This document shows positions 1 to 10,900 of a stretch of 64,000 nt of DNA, in pieces. The position numbers and the translations under genes were made by a program. The DNA is from Verrucomicrobiota bacterium. Lineage in GTDB: Bacteria; Verrucomicrobiota; Verrucomicrobiia; Chthoniobacterales; UBA10450. Where the stretch lies: contig JAFASN010000084.1 of NCBI GenBank assembly GCA_019244415.1, positions 1 through 64,000 of the forward strand. The letters run 5' to 3'. The first letter of the stretch is position 1. Each line of letters begins with the position of its first letter. A model generated the notes under the pieces. It was not told where the DNA came from, did no database searches, and was given only the letters and a program-made list of their open reading frames with translations.

Positions 1-1
1 C

Positions 2-253
2 ACGGTGTACAAAGACAAAAGCTTCACCTTCATCACGAAAAGCCCGCCGGCTGCGGTACTCTTGAAGAAAGCAGCCAATATCGCCGCCGGTTCGAAGGAA
101 CCTAACAAGACAAAGGTAGGTAAAGTCACGCGCAAACAGGTGATGGACATTGTGAACACGAAGCGCAAAGATTTGAATTCGCGCAGTGATGAAGCTGCCT
201 TTCGCGTGATCGCCGGTACGGCGCGGCAAATGGGACTGGAGATCGTCGAGTAG
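2..253 (+). CDS. rplK: 50S ribosomal protein L11, C-terminal part (5' truncated by window edge)
   Basis: Translation [23 protein letters not shown]...[12 protein letters not shown] matches the L11 C-terminal domain pattern. Confidence 0.95.
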   Translation, partial: TVYKDKSFTFITKSPPAAVLLKKAANIAAGSKEPNKTKVGKVTRKQVMDIVNTKRKDLNSRSDEAAFRVIAGTARQMGLEIVE

Positions 254-347
254 TTACTCGATCTCGATTTTAATACCAGCTATCCAGCGCGCGAACAGAT
301 TATAGCGCGGCGCGTTATCGCTGATACGCGGGTAATCGGGCGTTTGC

Positions 348-2057
348 TCACGGTTTAGTTTCGCCAGCATTTAAGTACTCCCACCGTTGCAGCGCAATAG
401 GCACGTTGCCGTTTTTCCACACGAAATCGTGAAAGGCGCGCAAGCTAAACTGATCTCGCTGCTTGAGCCTAGCTTCGGCCAGGAACTTCATGATCTGTAG
501 TTTGCCGATCTGGTAGGTCATCGCCTGCCCCGGAGCGGTAGAAAACGCGATCGCTTCCTGCCGTGCCGTTTGTGCATCCATCGGCACGTTTTCCTCGAGG
601 TACTTTGCTGCCTGATCTAACGAGAACTCGCCGAGCGCGAGTTTGACATCCACTTCCACACGCAGCGCGCGCAAACGCATGAAGTTGTAGATGATCTCGC
701 GGGTGTGCGGGCTGTTGTCGAATAGCCCAGCCTGCAACATCATCTCCTCGGCATAGAACCCGATTCCTTCGTTGGCGCCGGAGTCATAGTAATGTCGCCG
801 GATCGGATCGTCCTGCTTCCAGGAAAGACAAAGCTGCAAGTAGTGCCCCGGAATTCCTTCGTGGACGCAGATCGGGCGAGTGTCCATGGCACTCGCGCGC
901 CAGAAGTAGCCGAGGTTGGGCGAAGGCTCAGTCAGATAACGAATGCAGTTCTGGTTCAGGCGCGAAGGCGAAGTAAAATCGTCCGTCTCAGTAAAGCCGA
1001 GCGCGCGCAGGTACTCAGGCGTGACTCGAAAGGTGTAATGTTGCACCCAATCGGGGACGCTCAGGATCCCGCGATTCACGAGAAACTTCCGGATTTGCTC
1101 TTCGTTCGCCGCGTTCTCCGCGATCCACTTGTCGAGGTTGTCCACCATCTTCAGCGGCGCGAGGTCTTTGTTCCGGTTCTTCTCGTAAGTTTCGAAGGCG
1201 ACAGCGCGATTCCATTCCTGCCGGCCCATGGCGAGCAGCTCTTCCGGCGCGAACGGCATCAGGGCAACATTGCGCAGGAACCAGACATAAGCGTCACGGC
1301 CGAGTGCGGTTTGTTTCGGCAAAGAGGGCAGCCTTTGCTTGAGCTGCTGTTGGAATTTTGCGAGCGCGTCTGCGGCGCGATCGACTGCCGCAGTTAACGT
1401 CTGCTGCTCAAGAGTAGTCAACGGCCGAAGTGCAACTGCCATTCTGCCAAGGCGCTCGCGAATCCCATCAAGCGACTGCACCGCCACTTCGGCGAAAGGC
1501 GCGGGCGGATTCTTCAGGTTCTCCGAGCCCTCTTGAAGGATCGATGGAATGTTTTCGATGCGGGTCAGGATTTCACGGCTTTGCGCTTGATCGTAAGGTC
1601 CGGGGACGGTGAGCGCTTCAGCCAGCGCGGTGAGCGTTTGTTCGATGTAGAAGTTTGGATCGCGTTTCCAGCGCGGGTTGAAGTCAAGCTCATATTTCAC
1701 GCGTGATAAGGCCGAGCCGATCAGGCGGTAATCTACTTGTTGCGGGATTGTCCATCCTTGGAATTCGATCTTTGCGTAACGATCTTCGAATGCTCTCAGC
1801 TGTCGATCGCGTGCATCCATGGAAGCACGCGACCAGTTACGCGTGCCGCCCGGGCGTTCCATGCGGTTTACGTCGTCGCCCGTGAACGGTGCGTACTCAG
1901 CCCGCCACTTCCAGAAATCGGCGGCGAGTTGTTGTAGATCCGGGTGCGCAGTGTTTTCCGGCGGCGGCGTAGCTGCGATGAGAAGGAGAGATAATGGGAG
2001 AAGGAGCCGAAGGTTCACGGCGCGAGTTTTGTAAAGGCGGTTTCGCGGTAAAAGCAA
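348..2057 (-). CDS. DUF885 family secreted protein (predicted metallo-hydrolase)
   Basis: 569 aa ORF with N-terminal signal-like segment; HEGIPGHYLQ motif typical of DUF885. Confidence 0.8.
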   Translation of the reverse strand: MLLPRNRLYKTRAVNLRLLLPLSLLLIAATPPPENTAHPDLQQLAADFWKWRAEYAPFTGDDVNRMERPGGTRNWSRASMDARDRQLRAFEDRYAKIEFQGWTIPQQVDYRLIGSALSRVKYELDFNPRWKRDPNFYIEQTLTALAEALTVPGPYDQAQSREILTRIENIPSILQEGSENLKNPPAPFAEVAVQSLDGIRERLGRMAVALRPLTTLEQQTLTAAVDRAADALAKFQQQLKQRLPSLPKQTALGRDAYVWFLRNVALMPFAPEELLAMGRQEWNRAVAFETYEKNRNKDLAPLKMVDNLDKWIAENAANEEQIRKFLVNRGILSVPDWVQHYTFRVTPEYLRALGFTETDDFTSPSRLNQNCIRYLTEPSPNLGYFWRASAMDTRPICVHEGIPGHYLQLCLSWKQDDPIRRHYYDSGANEGIGFYAEEMMLQAGLFDNSPHTREIIYNFMRLRALRVEVDVKLALGEFSLDQAAKYLEENVPMDAQTARQEAIAFSTAPGQAMTYQIGKLQIMKFLAEARLKQRDQFSLRAFHDFVWKNGNVPIALQRWEYLNAGETKP

Positions 2058-2103
2058 AATCGCGCCTTACTCCTGAGTACGACAGACAAGTACCGTAAAT
2101 TTT

Positions 2104-3177
2104 CTACTTTGACGGGATGGCCGTGGCCTGGAGTTTTGTCGCGTTTTCGCTGAACTGGTCGCGAAAGACGTTCTCCAGCTCGCGATCGTGCGAGATGATC
2201 ATGTCGGTGTTGTGCCTTTTAACGTCGTCATTCTGCCAGCCTTCGTTCCACCAGCAGAACCCGATGAGCCCCGGCCATTTGCCCGAGAAGATTTCGTCCA
2301 GTGCGCCGCGCGCCCAGCTTGCAGCGACGCAATGCTTGTTGTGCAGGTCGCAGCCAAATTCGGCGATGACGAGGGGCTTGCCCGGCGCAACGTGAGTGAT
2401 GCGCGAGTAGGCGTGGTTTAGCTTCGAGGCGAAGCTTTCGCAGTCATCTTTCGCCTGCGGTGTAAGTGGGCCGTAGATACTAAGGGCGACCCAATCGCAG
2501 TACTTATCTCCGGGGTAGTAATCCTCGAACCGGTTCCACTGCGCATCAGGGTCGTCGTCCCAGTTCACGTGCCAGACCCATTGCAGGTTGTGCGCGCCTT
2601 CGCTACGCGTTAGGTCAACGATGTGCCGGTATGCTGAAATGTACGTAGCCGGTCCGCGAGCAGCACCGCCGTTCCATTTACCATTCCAGCTAAACCATTT
2701 CCCGTTAGGTTCTGTGCCCCACTCGATAAGTACGGGTGAGGCAAAATCCTTAGCTTGTCGCGCCCATTGGCGCAGGTCGGCGTCGAAGTCGCCTTGAATG
2801 ATTCTCGTTAGGGCAAACATCTTTTCAGCACGCATCTGATCCACTCCGGAGCGCAACATCAAACGAATGTATGGAATTTTTCCCAAGTGCCGAATCCACG
2901 CGCAGGTGCTTGCCGGAAAGGCACGCGATTCAAACCAGTTGTCTGAAAAATAGACCCAGGTCGCTTTCGATCCGACTGTACTCTCGTACTTTATGACGTC
3001 AGCAGCGGTGACGTCGTGTTCCGTCGGATCGTGCGTGTCGGTGCCGACACCATCGTAATAGACGCCCTGGTAAAGTTTGCCCGCGGGCGGGGGAGCGATC
3101 GGCGCCGCGCAACAACTCGCCGCGAGGACAACGGCAGCGCCGGAAAGCTGACAGCCGTTGAGCGTTAACCTTCCCAA
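2104..3177 (-). CDS. Secreted glycoside hydrolase, GH26-like (TIM barrel)
   Basis: YISAYRHIVDLTRSEGAHNLQWVWHVNWD and PLVIAEFGCD segments resemble GH26. The ORF extends to 3420, but the upstream part overlaps osmC; a TTG start near 3177 is more likely. Confidence 0.65.
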   Translation of the reverse strand: MGRLTLNGCQLSGAAVVLAASCCAAPIAPPPAGKLYQGVYYDGVGTDTHDPTEHDVTAADVIKYESTVGSKATWVYFSDNWFESRAFPASTCAWIRHLGKIPYIRLMLRSGVDQMRAEKMFALTRIIQGDFDADLRQWARQAKDFASPVLIEWGTEPNGKWFSWNGKWNGGAARGPATYISAYRHIVDLTRSEGAHNLQWVWHVNWDDDPDAQWNRFEDYYPGDKYCDWVALSIYGPLTPQAKDDCESFASKLNHAYSRITHVAPGKPLVIAEFGCDLHNKHCVAASWARGALDEIFSGKWPGLIGFCWWNEGWQNDDVKRHNTDMIISHDRELENVFRDQFSENATKLQATAIPSK

Positions 3178-3575
3178 AAGAACTTTGTCGGGCGCTCGAT
3201 CTCTGCCGGAAGACTTTTGTGCACCGGGCAGTTGAGCGCAGCTTTTTCGAGCGCGGCGCGGTGCTCCGAATCCGGTGGCAACGGTACATGAACTTCTGAG
3301 GGCAATCCAACAATGCGCCGCGGCGCGTCGCTGGACATTTGCTTTTGCACAGAGACTTTCATGCCGCGCAGGTCGAGCCCGAGTTCTTCGGCTTTCATTC
3401 CCATGATCGTACTCATGCAAGTGCCGAGGGCGGTGGCCACAAGATCGGTCGGTGAAAACGCTTCGCCCTTGCCTTTGTTATCACTCGGCGCGTCAGTGTC
3501 GATGCGCGATTGGGAAGGGCCGTGTGTCGCCTCGCAATGGAGGTCGCCGGTGTACTCAACGGAAACGTTGACCAT
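3165..3575 (-). CDS. OsmC family protein
   Basis: SPTDLVATALGTCMSTIMGMKAEELGLDL and NCPVHKSL are OsmC-type peroxidase motifs. Confidence 0.85.
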   Translation of the reverse strand: MVNVSVEYTGDLHCEATHGPSQSRIDTDAPSDNKGKGEAFSPTDLVATALGTCMSTIMGMKAEELGLDLRGMKVSVQKQMSSDAPRRIVGLPSEVHVPLPPDSEHRAALEKAALNCPVHKSLPAEIERPTKFFWEG

Positions 3576-3642
3576 CCGGCAGTATGGCGTCTGCCTTGCG
3601 AGTTGTCATGCGCGCGAACAACGCGCGCGCGCCGTACTCTCA

Positions 3643-3978
3643 TCAGTGATCGAGTGGATGCCCTTTCGCCAGCAATTCGACCACGCTGATCACCATGTAG
3701 ACGACCGGCCATGCGGCCGCGAGTACGACGAGGCCGAAGACAATCATCTCGGTCTTGCGTTCGCGCGCAGAGGCAAGGAGGAACTCGCGTGTGAATTCAT
3801 TGAAGCGGCGGCCCTCCGGTTCGCCTTCATCACCTGAAGCCGACCAGAAGTCGTGCCACCGTCCAATTCCTGAGTGGAAGAAACACTCGGTGTGTGGAAA
3901 TCTCCTGCGGCCGTTCTCGCGCGGGCAGGTCGGTTTCATCGGTTTCGATGCGTAGCTTGGACAGTGCCAAGATGCCAC
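3643..3978 (-). CDS. Small hypothetical membrane protein
   Basis: ORF with C-terminal hydrophobic segment IVFGLVVLAAAWPVVYMVISVVELL; start uncertain. Confidence 0.5.
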   Translation of the reverse strand: MASWHCPSYASKPMKPTCPRENGRRRFPHTECFFHSGIGRWHDFWSASGDEGEPEGRRFNEFTREFLLASARERKTEMIVFGLVVLAAAWPVVYMVISVVELLAKGHPLDH

Positions 3979-4020
3979 AACGCGGCGAAACCGAAAGCGC
4001 CAGTTAGTGCGGCGCGGCTT

Positions 4021-4785
4021 TTATCGAGTCACGATGGCAAGCCGCACTACGTCGTCGCTCACGCGGCCGACGAAGTACAACGCCGTCCTGCCGGAAAAGT
4101 ACAGCGGGTAAAGCACGTACGGCACGTCATCAACGCGAACGGGGTTGCGCCAATCGATTCGGATCGGTCGCGCGAACGTATGCGCCACAATGGACGTGTA
4201 CTCCGGGTCAACAGGTTCCCATCCGGGAACGCGCACTCCACGGTAGGTGGCATAGTGAACGCCACTGCCGGTCGGCTGGATTAGCTCTGCTTCCGCCCGG
4301 CCGGTCTCGACAATATCGCGCGGGCGAAAAGCGAGCTCCAGATCAGGGCCGCCCCAGTAGCTAAGGTTGATCGGCTGATCCACGCTCACGTCGATGATGT
4401 CGAATTTCGTCCGCTGAGGCGGTGGTTGCGCAGCTCGCGGGCTTGTCATCGCCCCGGGCGAATTCGCATTTTCATACACGGCAGCTTCCGCGGGTGAGAG
4501 CGTCAGCTTCGGATCGTGGAGCGAGCGGATGAGAGAATCGGAAGCGCCTTGTGCGCGCAAAACGGCGTCCTGCGATGCGTCGAGCGGATGAGCGATTTTG
4601 CGCTCCGATGCGATGGAAACGATGGATGACTCCGGCTCATGTGCGCGGACGAGCAGGGAGAGCTCGCGGAAGTCGATTGGGCGAGCAAAGGCGGGAATCG
4701 CGGCAGCGCAGGTGAGTAGCGCGATTGTGATTGTTAGTAGTTTGTGGGGTTTCACACTTCTATTTCTAGCAATTTTAGGCGGCAA
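4021..4785 (-). CDS. Hypothetical secreted protein
   Basis: 254 aa ORF with signal-like N-terminus (LLTITIALLTCAAAIPAFA). Confidence 0.55.
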   Translation of the reverse strand: MPPKIARNRSVKPHKLLTITIALLTCAAAIPAFARPIDFRELSLLVRAHEPESSIVSIASERKIAHPLDASQDAVLRAQGASDSLIRSLHDPKLTLSPAEAAVYENANSPGAMTSPRAAQPPPQRTKFDIIDVSVDQPINLSYWGGPDLELAFRPRDIVETGRAEAELIQPTGSGVHYATYRGVRVPGWEPVDPEYTSIVAHTFARPIRIDWRNPVRVDDVPYVLYPLYFSGRTALYFVGRVSDDVVRLAIVTR

Positions 4786-4845
4786 ATTGCGAGCATAAAA
4801 TGTTGTCAGCCACTTTCCGCGTTACCGCGAACTGTCGTTGCGGTC

Positions 4846-5625
<780 letters not shown>

Positions 5626-5679
5626 TTACCGGCCTTTTCGCCGCAGGAGAGCTGGGGCTCGCTTGAACTGCACAAACGT

Positions 5680-6381
5680 ATGTCACAAAACCGCAGTAAA
5701 CGTTACCGCGCGTCCGCCGAGCAGGTGGACCGAAAAAAGGCTTACAGCCTGAACGACGCCGTCGCGACGTTGAAGAAGTTTCAGCCGACGAAGTTCGATC
5801 AGACTGTGACGGTATCCTTCCGCCTCGGCGTTGATCCGAAACAATCAGATCAAATGGTGCGTGGCACATGCCCCCTTCCGCATGGCAGCGGCAAACAGGT
5901 GCGCGTGCTCGTTTTCGCCGAAGGCGCGCCGGCCACTGCCGCGAAGAACGCGGGCGCTGAGTACGTGGGCTTCAAAGACTTGATTCAAAAAGTACAAGAG
6001 GGTTTCCAGGATTTCGATGTGGCGGTGGCGACTCCAGCGGCGATGGCCGAAGTACGCAAACTCGGCAAGGTGCTTGGCCCGCGCGGTCTGATGCCGAACC
6101 CAAAAACTGGTACGGTGACTGACGATACGGCAAAGGCAGTGCAGGAAGTGAAAGCCGGCCGCGTGGAATTTAAACTGGACAAGAATGGCAACGTCGCCGT
6201 GCCGGTGGGAAAGTTTTCCTTCGCTGAAAACCAGCTGGTAGAGAATGGCAACGCGGTCATCGAAGCGGTGGTGCGTGCGCGCCCAGCGACGGCGAAAGGA
6301 CGTTACCTTGAGGGAATGACGTTGAGCGCGACAATGTCGCCCGGTGTGCACGTCGATCCTACGCCGTACTTAAGTGTTTAA
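5680..6381 (+). CDS. rplA: 50S ribosomal protein L1
   Basis: GPRGLMPNPKTGTVTDD motif; start ATGTCACAAAACCGC internal to the longer ORF. Confidence 0.97.
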   Translation: MSQNRSKRYRASAEQVDRKKAYSLNDAVATLKKFQPTKFDQTVTVSFRLGVDPKQSDQMVRGTCPLPHGSGKQVRVLVFAEGAPATAAKNAGAEYVGFKDLIQKVQEGFQDFDVAVATPAAMAEVRKLGKVLGPRGLMPNPKTGTVTDDTAKAVQEVKAGRVEFKLDKNGNVAVPVGKFSFAENQLVENGNAVIEAVVRARPATAKGRYLEGMTLSATMSPGVHVDPTPYLSV

Positions 6382-6396
6382 CGAGGAGCATAACCA

Positions 6397-6537
6397 ATGT
6401 CTAAGTACCAAGCACGAAAATCTGACCAAACAGGAAAGTACGGAACGGACCCGTTAGGACTAACTCGGAGTAAAGCGAGCTTAAGTACGGTTGCAGAGTG
6501 TGCGTCTCTCGACTATCAACTCTCAACGATCAACTAA
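6397..6537 (+). CDS. Candidate small protein (46 aa) between rplA and rplJ
   Basis: GAGGAG upstream of ATG; reading frame MSKYQARKSDQTGKYGTDPLGLTRSKASLSTVAECASLDYQLSTIN* ends 6 nt before the rplJ ATG. Below the ORF-track length cutoff. Confidence 0.4.
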   Translation: MSKYQARKSDQTGKYGTDPLGLTRSKASLSTVAECASLDYQLSTIN

Positions 6538-6543
6538 CTACCG

Positions 6544-7077
6544 ATGCGTCCCGAAAAAGCGAACATCGTTTCTGATTTAAGCGAGAAACTGAATCGCTCG
6601 CCTTTTCTCCTCGTCGCCGATTACCAGCGCATGAAGGTGGGTCAGTTTGGCGAGCTGCGAAATCGCCTTGCGCCGGCCGGGGCCGAAGTACGCGTGGTGA
6701 AGAACAGCTTTCTCAAGCGCGCGATGAGCGACTCCGGATTACCCGAGGTCGCTGCGAACTTAAGCGGTCAGACCGCGATCGTTGTAGGCGAGAACGATGT
6801 TGCGCCGGTGGCCAAAATCCTGAAGGCGTTCGCGGCTGAATTCAAGATCGCGTCGCTGAAGGTGGGTGTGGTGGACAAGTCAGTCATGTCCACCGAGCAG
6901 ATCGAGACGCTGGCGGATTTGCCGTCGCGCGAGGTTTTGCTTGGCCAATTACTCGGCCTGCTTATGTCGCCGATGACGCAACTCGCGCGTTTGCTCAATG
7001 AGCCAGGCGCGTCATTAGCGAGATTACTCAATGCGAAAGCAGACAAGGAGGGCAAACCCGCGGAAGCTGCGGGGTGA
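6544..7077 (+). CDS. rplJ: 50S ribosomal protein L10
   Basis: MRPEKANIVSDLSEKLNRSPFLLVADYQRMKV...; located just before rplL. Confidence 0.95.
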   Translation: MRPEKANIVSDLSEKLNRSPFLLVADYQRMKVGQFGELRNRLAPAGAEVRVVKNSFLKRAMSDSGLPEVAANLSGQTAIVVGENDVAPVAKILKAFAAEFKIASLKVGVVDKSVMSTEQIETLADLPSREVLLGQLLGLLMSPMTQLARLLNEPGASLARLLNAKADKEGKPAEAAG

Positions 7078-7087
7078 GAGACAGCTA

Positions 7088-7141
7088 AGGAAAGCAGGAA
7101 CGCAGGAAATAAAATTAACTATCCTGCTTTCCTGCGTTCCT
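7088..7141 (+). repeat. 20-bp imperfect hairpin built of 8-nt tandem units between rplJ and rplL
   Basis: AGGAAAGCAGGAACGCAGGA (7088-7107) pairs with TCCTGCTTTCCTGCGTTCCT (7122-7141) with 2 mismatches; two perfect shorter registers also exist. Confidence 0.8.
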
Positions 7142-7250
7142 AAGAGATACAGGGGCGCAGCGAATAACAACAGAACAACCTGTCCGACCCGGTGGCTGTC
7201 GGGTTTAATTCCGCGGAAGCTTCTGCGGGCGGCGATTGGAGGAAACTAAA

Positions 7251-7637
7251 ATGGCAGATACAAATGCAATTGTGGAGCAACTCAGCGGACTGACTGTCCT
7301 CGAAATTGCTGGACTCGTAAAACAACTCGAAGAGAAATGGGGCGTAAGCGCAGCCGCGCCAGTAGCAATGGCCGCAGCGCCGGCTGCTGGCGGAGCAGCC
7401 GCAGCACCCGCGGCTGAAGAGAAAACCACCTTCGATGTTATCCTGAAGGAAATGGGCGGGAACAAAATCGGCGTCATCAAGGAAGTACGCGGCGCAGTCC
7501 CGGGACTAGGCCTCGCTGAAGCGAAAGCGCTCGTAGAAGGCGCGCCCAAGACAATCAAGGAAGGTGTGACCAAAGCCGAAGCCGAAGAGATGAAGAAGAA
7601 GATCGAAGCGGCCGGCGCGAAGGTTGAAATAAAGTGA
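7251..7637 (+). CDS. rplL: 50S ribosomal protein L7/L12
   Basis: Ala-rich hinge and [24 protein letters not shown]...[26 protein letters not shown] upstream of ATG. Confidence 0.97.
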   Translation: MADTNAIVEQLSGLTVLEIAGLVKQLEEKWGVSAAAPVAMAAAPAAGGAAAAPAAEEKTTFDVILKEMGGNKIGVIKEVRGAVPGLGLAEAKALVEGAPKTIKEGVTKAEAEEMKKKIEAAGAKVEIK

Positions 7638-7694
7638 CGCGCTAGCGCCATCCTGGGGCGAAGTCGAAGGATCTCTTTTTTAGCGACGGATAAA

Positions 7695-7772
7695 CACAGA
7701 TTGACACGGATGCCGAGGCCGGTCGTTGACCGCAGCGAGATGCGATCTGTATTAGATCTGTGTAAGTCTGTG
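7695..7772. repeat. Imperfect inverted repeat, CACAGATTGACACGGAT / ATCTGTGTAAGTCTGTG
   Basis: Arms 7695-7711 and 7756-7772, 14/17 complementary, in the gap after rplL. Confidence 0.65.
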
Positions 7773-7921
7773 GCTGGCATGGCTTCCTGCGTTCGTTTCT
7801 GCACCCGATGTGACCGGCTGACCGCATAGCGGATTCGCCCGCGAGAAGCGCTACCCCTTTCCCGAGTTCGCCCAAAAAATAGAGCTTGTCTTTTTAAGAT
7901 TATTCTGGGCTTACTCAGATT

Positions 7922-10900
7922 GTGCACTGTGCACATAGGCGCGTTTGTGCCGTCCTGAGCTTCGCTGTTATCGGGATCGTTTCAGGCTACGCACAAACGC
8001 CAGGCACGGTTGATCTCAGCTTCAATGCATCGCTGGGAGTTTTGCCCGGCTTCCCCGTTTCAGGTGATTCACTTGCAATCCAGCCCGACGGACGCGTGTT
8101 GATCGGCGGTATGTTCCAGAATGGAACTGGAAATAATATCTCGACAAGCTTCGCCAGACTCTTCGCAGATGGCAGCCTGGACCCAACCTTCAATGTGGGC
8201 AGCGGCACTGATGGTGATGTGGTGTCAATTGCTTTACAGCCCGACGGCAAGGCGGTCGTTGGGGGATGGTTTTCGCATGTTAATGGCACGGCACGGAACT
8301 TCGTCGCGAGAATTACCCCGGAGGGAACTCTCGATACGACATTCAACGCGCTCAGCGGTATTACGGAAAGCGGGCCCGATTTTAGCGGGAATTCCGGCAC
8401 CGTCAGCGCCATCGCGGAGCAACCCGACGGCAAACTGATCATTGGCGGCCAGTTCGACCAAATAAATGGAGTGGCCCACGGAAATATCGCACGGCTCAAC
8501 ATCGACGGGACGGTAGATGATGCTTTCGGCGCAAGTGTCACGGGCGGGACTTACACCGTGAATTCCGTCGCTGTACAATCGGACGGGAAGATTCTGGTCG
8601 GCGGCGACTTCACTGAAGTCGATGGTGTAGCGTGCAATTACATCGCGCGGTTGAACTCGGATGGGAGCCTCGATGCGACTTTTCGGCCGACTATCGCTGG
8701 GGCTGGCGCTGTTGTTTTGTATAGCATTGCTGTTGAAATCGACGGCAAGATATTGTTGGGTGGAAATTTCACGGTACTAAACGGTGTTACGCGTTATGGG
8801 TTCGCGCGACTGAATAGCGACGGTAGCCTCGATACTACCTTCAATAGAAACAGCTCGGCAACTGATACAGTTTTTACAATCTTGCCGCTGCCTACCGGCG
8901 AATATTTGATCGGCGGGAACTTCACTGTCGTAAATGGCACTCAACGCAATTACGTGGCCAGACTCAATGCTGATGGGAGCGTTGATCCATTGTTCGATCC
9001 AGGAACCGGCCCTGATAACGCGGTCTGGACGGTTGCGCCTTCGCCGGGCGGGAAAGTACTTGTCGGGGGACGGTTTTCACAAGTGGACGGGGCCGCGCGC
9101 TTCCGCGTCGCGAGGTTGAACTCCGACGGCACGCTCGATACCACCTTCGTTCCTCCCTCGGGAGACATAACGAATCCGGAGTACAATCTGTGGTCGCTGG
9201 CTGTGCAAAGTGATGGCGAGGTGATCGTGGGCGGGGAATTCGGCGGAAGTACCGGCCCAGTTCGCTGCCTGGAAAGATTGAAGGCCGACGGTAGCTTGGA
9301 CAACGCGTTCACCGGTGATGCCACAAACGATGTTCTGGCGCTAGCGCTTACCCCCGACGGTAAGATTTTGCTCGGCGGCTACTTCTACGGAGTGGACGGA
9401 ATTGCACGAACCGCCATCGCGCGAATTAATTCCACCGGCGCTTTAGATATAAGCTTCAATGTCGGCAGTGGTCCAGATAGTGACGTAGAAAGCGTCGCAA
9501 TCCAGGGTGACGGTAAGATCCTTATCGGCGGGTTTTTCAACCAGGTAAACGCAATCTCACGTTCCGGAATTGCCCGGTTAAATGGCGACGGGAGCCTCGA
9601 CACTACGTTTCAGCCGGGTAGCGGTGCAGGCTCGTTGGCAGTTGGGAAGATAATCATTCAACCAGACGGAAAAGTGATTGCCGCCGGACACTTCACTCAC
9701 TTTGACGGAGTTGTCGAAGCTCATCTCGTGCGACTGAACGCAGACGGAAGCGTTGATCGTACATTCAGCGCAGCTATCGGCGCGTTGAATGAAATCGACA
9801 GCATAGCTTTGCAGCCAGATGGCGGGATCGTCCTTGGCGGGTGCGTTCGGGCCGACAACGGCGCCGCGTCGGATTTCGCCGTACTCAGGCTCAAGAGTGA
9901 CGGCAGCCTTGACGGCACATTCAACCGCGCCGCGGCGGACGGATTCGTCTTCGGAGTTGCCGTGCAGAGCGACGGCAAGATCGTAATTGGTGGTTATTTT
10001 GCCAACGTGAATGGCGCGCCGTTGAGCGGTATCGCCCGATTAAATGCGGATGGGACAATCGACGGTAGCTTTCCGGGTCAAGTAGGCACCGATCAGTTTG
10101 ATGGCGTCAATTGTGCTGCTGTTAAATCCGACGGCAAGCTAGTTATCGGAGGCAACTTCACTCAAGTCGGCTCCCTGACACGCAACGGGATTGCGCAAAT
10201 CAACGGTTCGATGGGTAACTCTGGGATCCTTGGCAATATCTCAACCCGCGTTTGGGCAGGCAGTGGCAATGATGTGCCGATCGCGGGGATGGTGATTGGC
10301 GGGAGCAGCACGAAGCCCGTGTTGTTTCGCGCGTTGGGACCTACGCTGACACGTTTCGGCGTTTCTGGGGCGCTAGCGAATCCCACACTTGAGCTGCATG
10401 ATTCCTCGGGAGCTGAGATCGCGTTCAATGATGATTGGGCGAACGCTGCGAACGCGAGCTCGATCCCTCCGAAGTACCGTCCGCCCAACCCGCTCGAGTC
10501 GGCGATCTACACCAGCCTCAATCCAGGCGCATACACCGCAATCGGGCGCGGCGTCGCTAACAGTACAGGTGTCACGTTGATGGAGGCGTACGATATGGCC
10601 CCGAGTGCGCCCGGTAGCGCGCGCTTGATTAATATCTCCACCCGGGGGTTTGTCGGCACAGGCGACAACGTCATGATCGCTGGCCTGGTGATTCAATCCA
10701 ACAGCGAGAGTGTGCTGTTGCGGGCACTGGGTCCGACGCTGGCGCAGTTTGGCATCAACAACCCGCTACCGAGTACAACGCTCGAGCTGCATAATGCAAA
10801 CGGCATGCTGCTCAGCTCGAACACCGGCTGGAAAAGTACGCAGGAAGTGGAGATTGCGGCCAGCGGCAAGGCGCCGGCCAACGACACTGAGTCGGCCATG

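Noticed and set aside
792-2034. Several + strand ORFs opposite the DUF885 gene (60-201 aa)
   Set aside because: Antisense shadow ORFs in high-GC DNA; no recognisable domains, while the minus-strand frame has clear family motifs.
7205-7936. 243-aa minus-strand ORF covering rplL
   Set aside because: Opposite strand of a certain rplL; composition is Ser/Ala-rich shadow coding.
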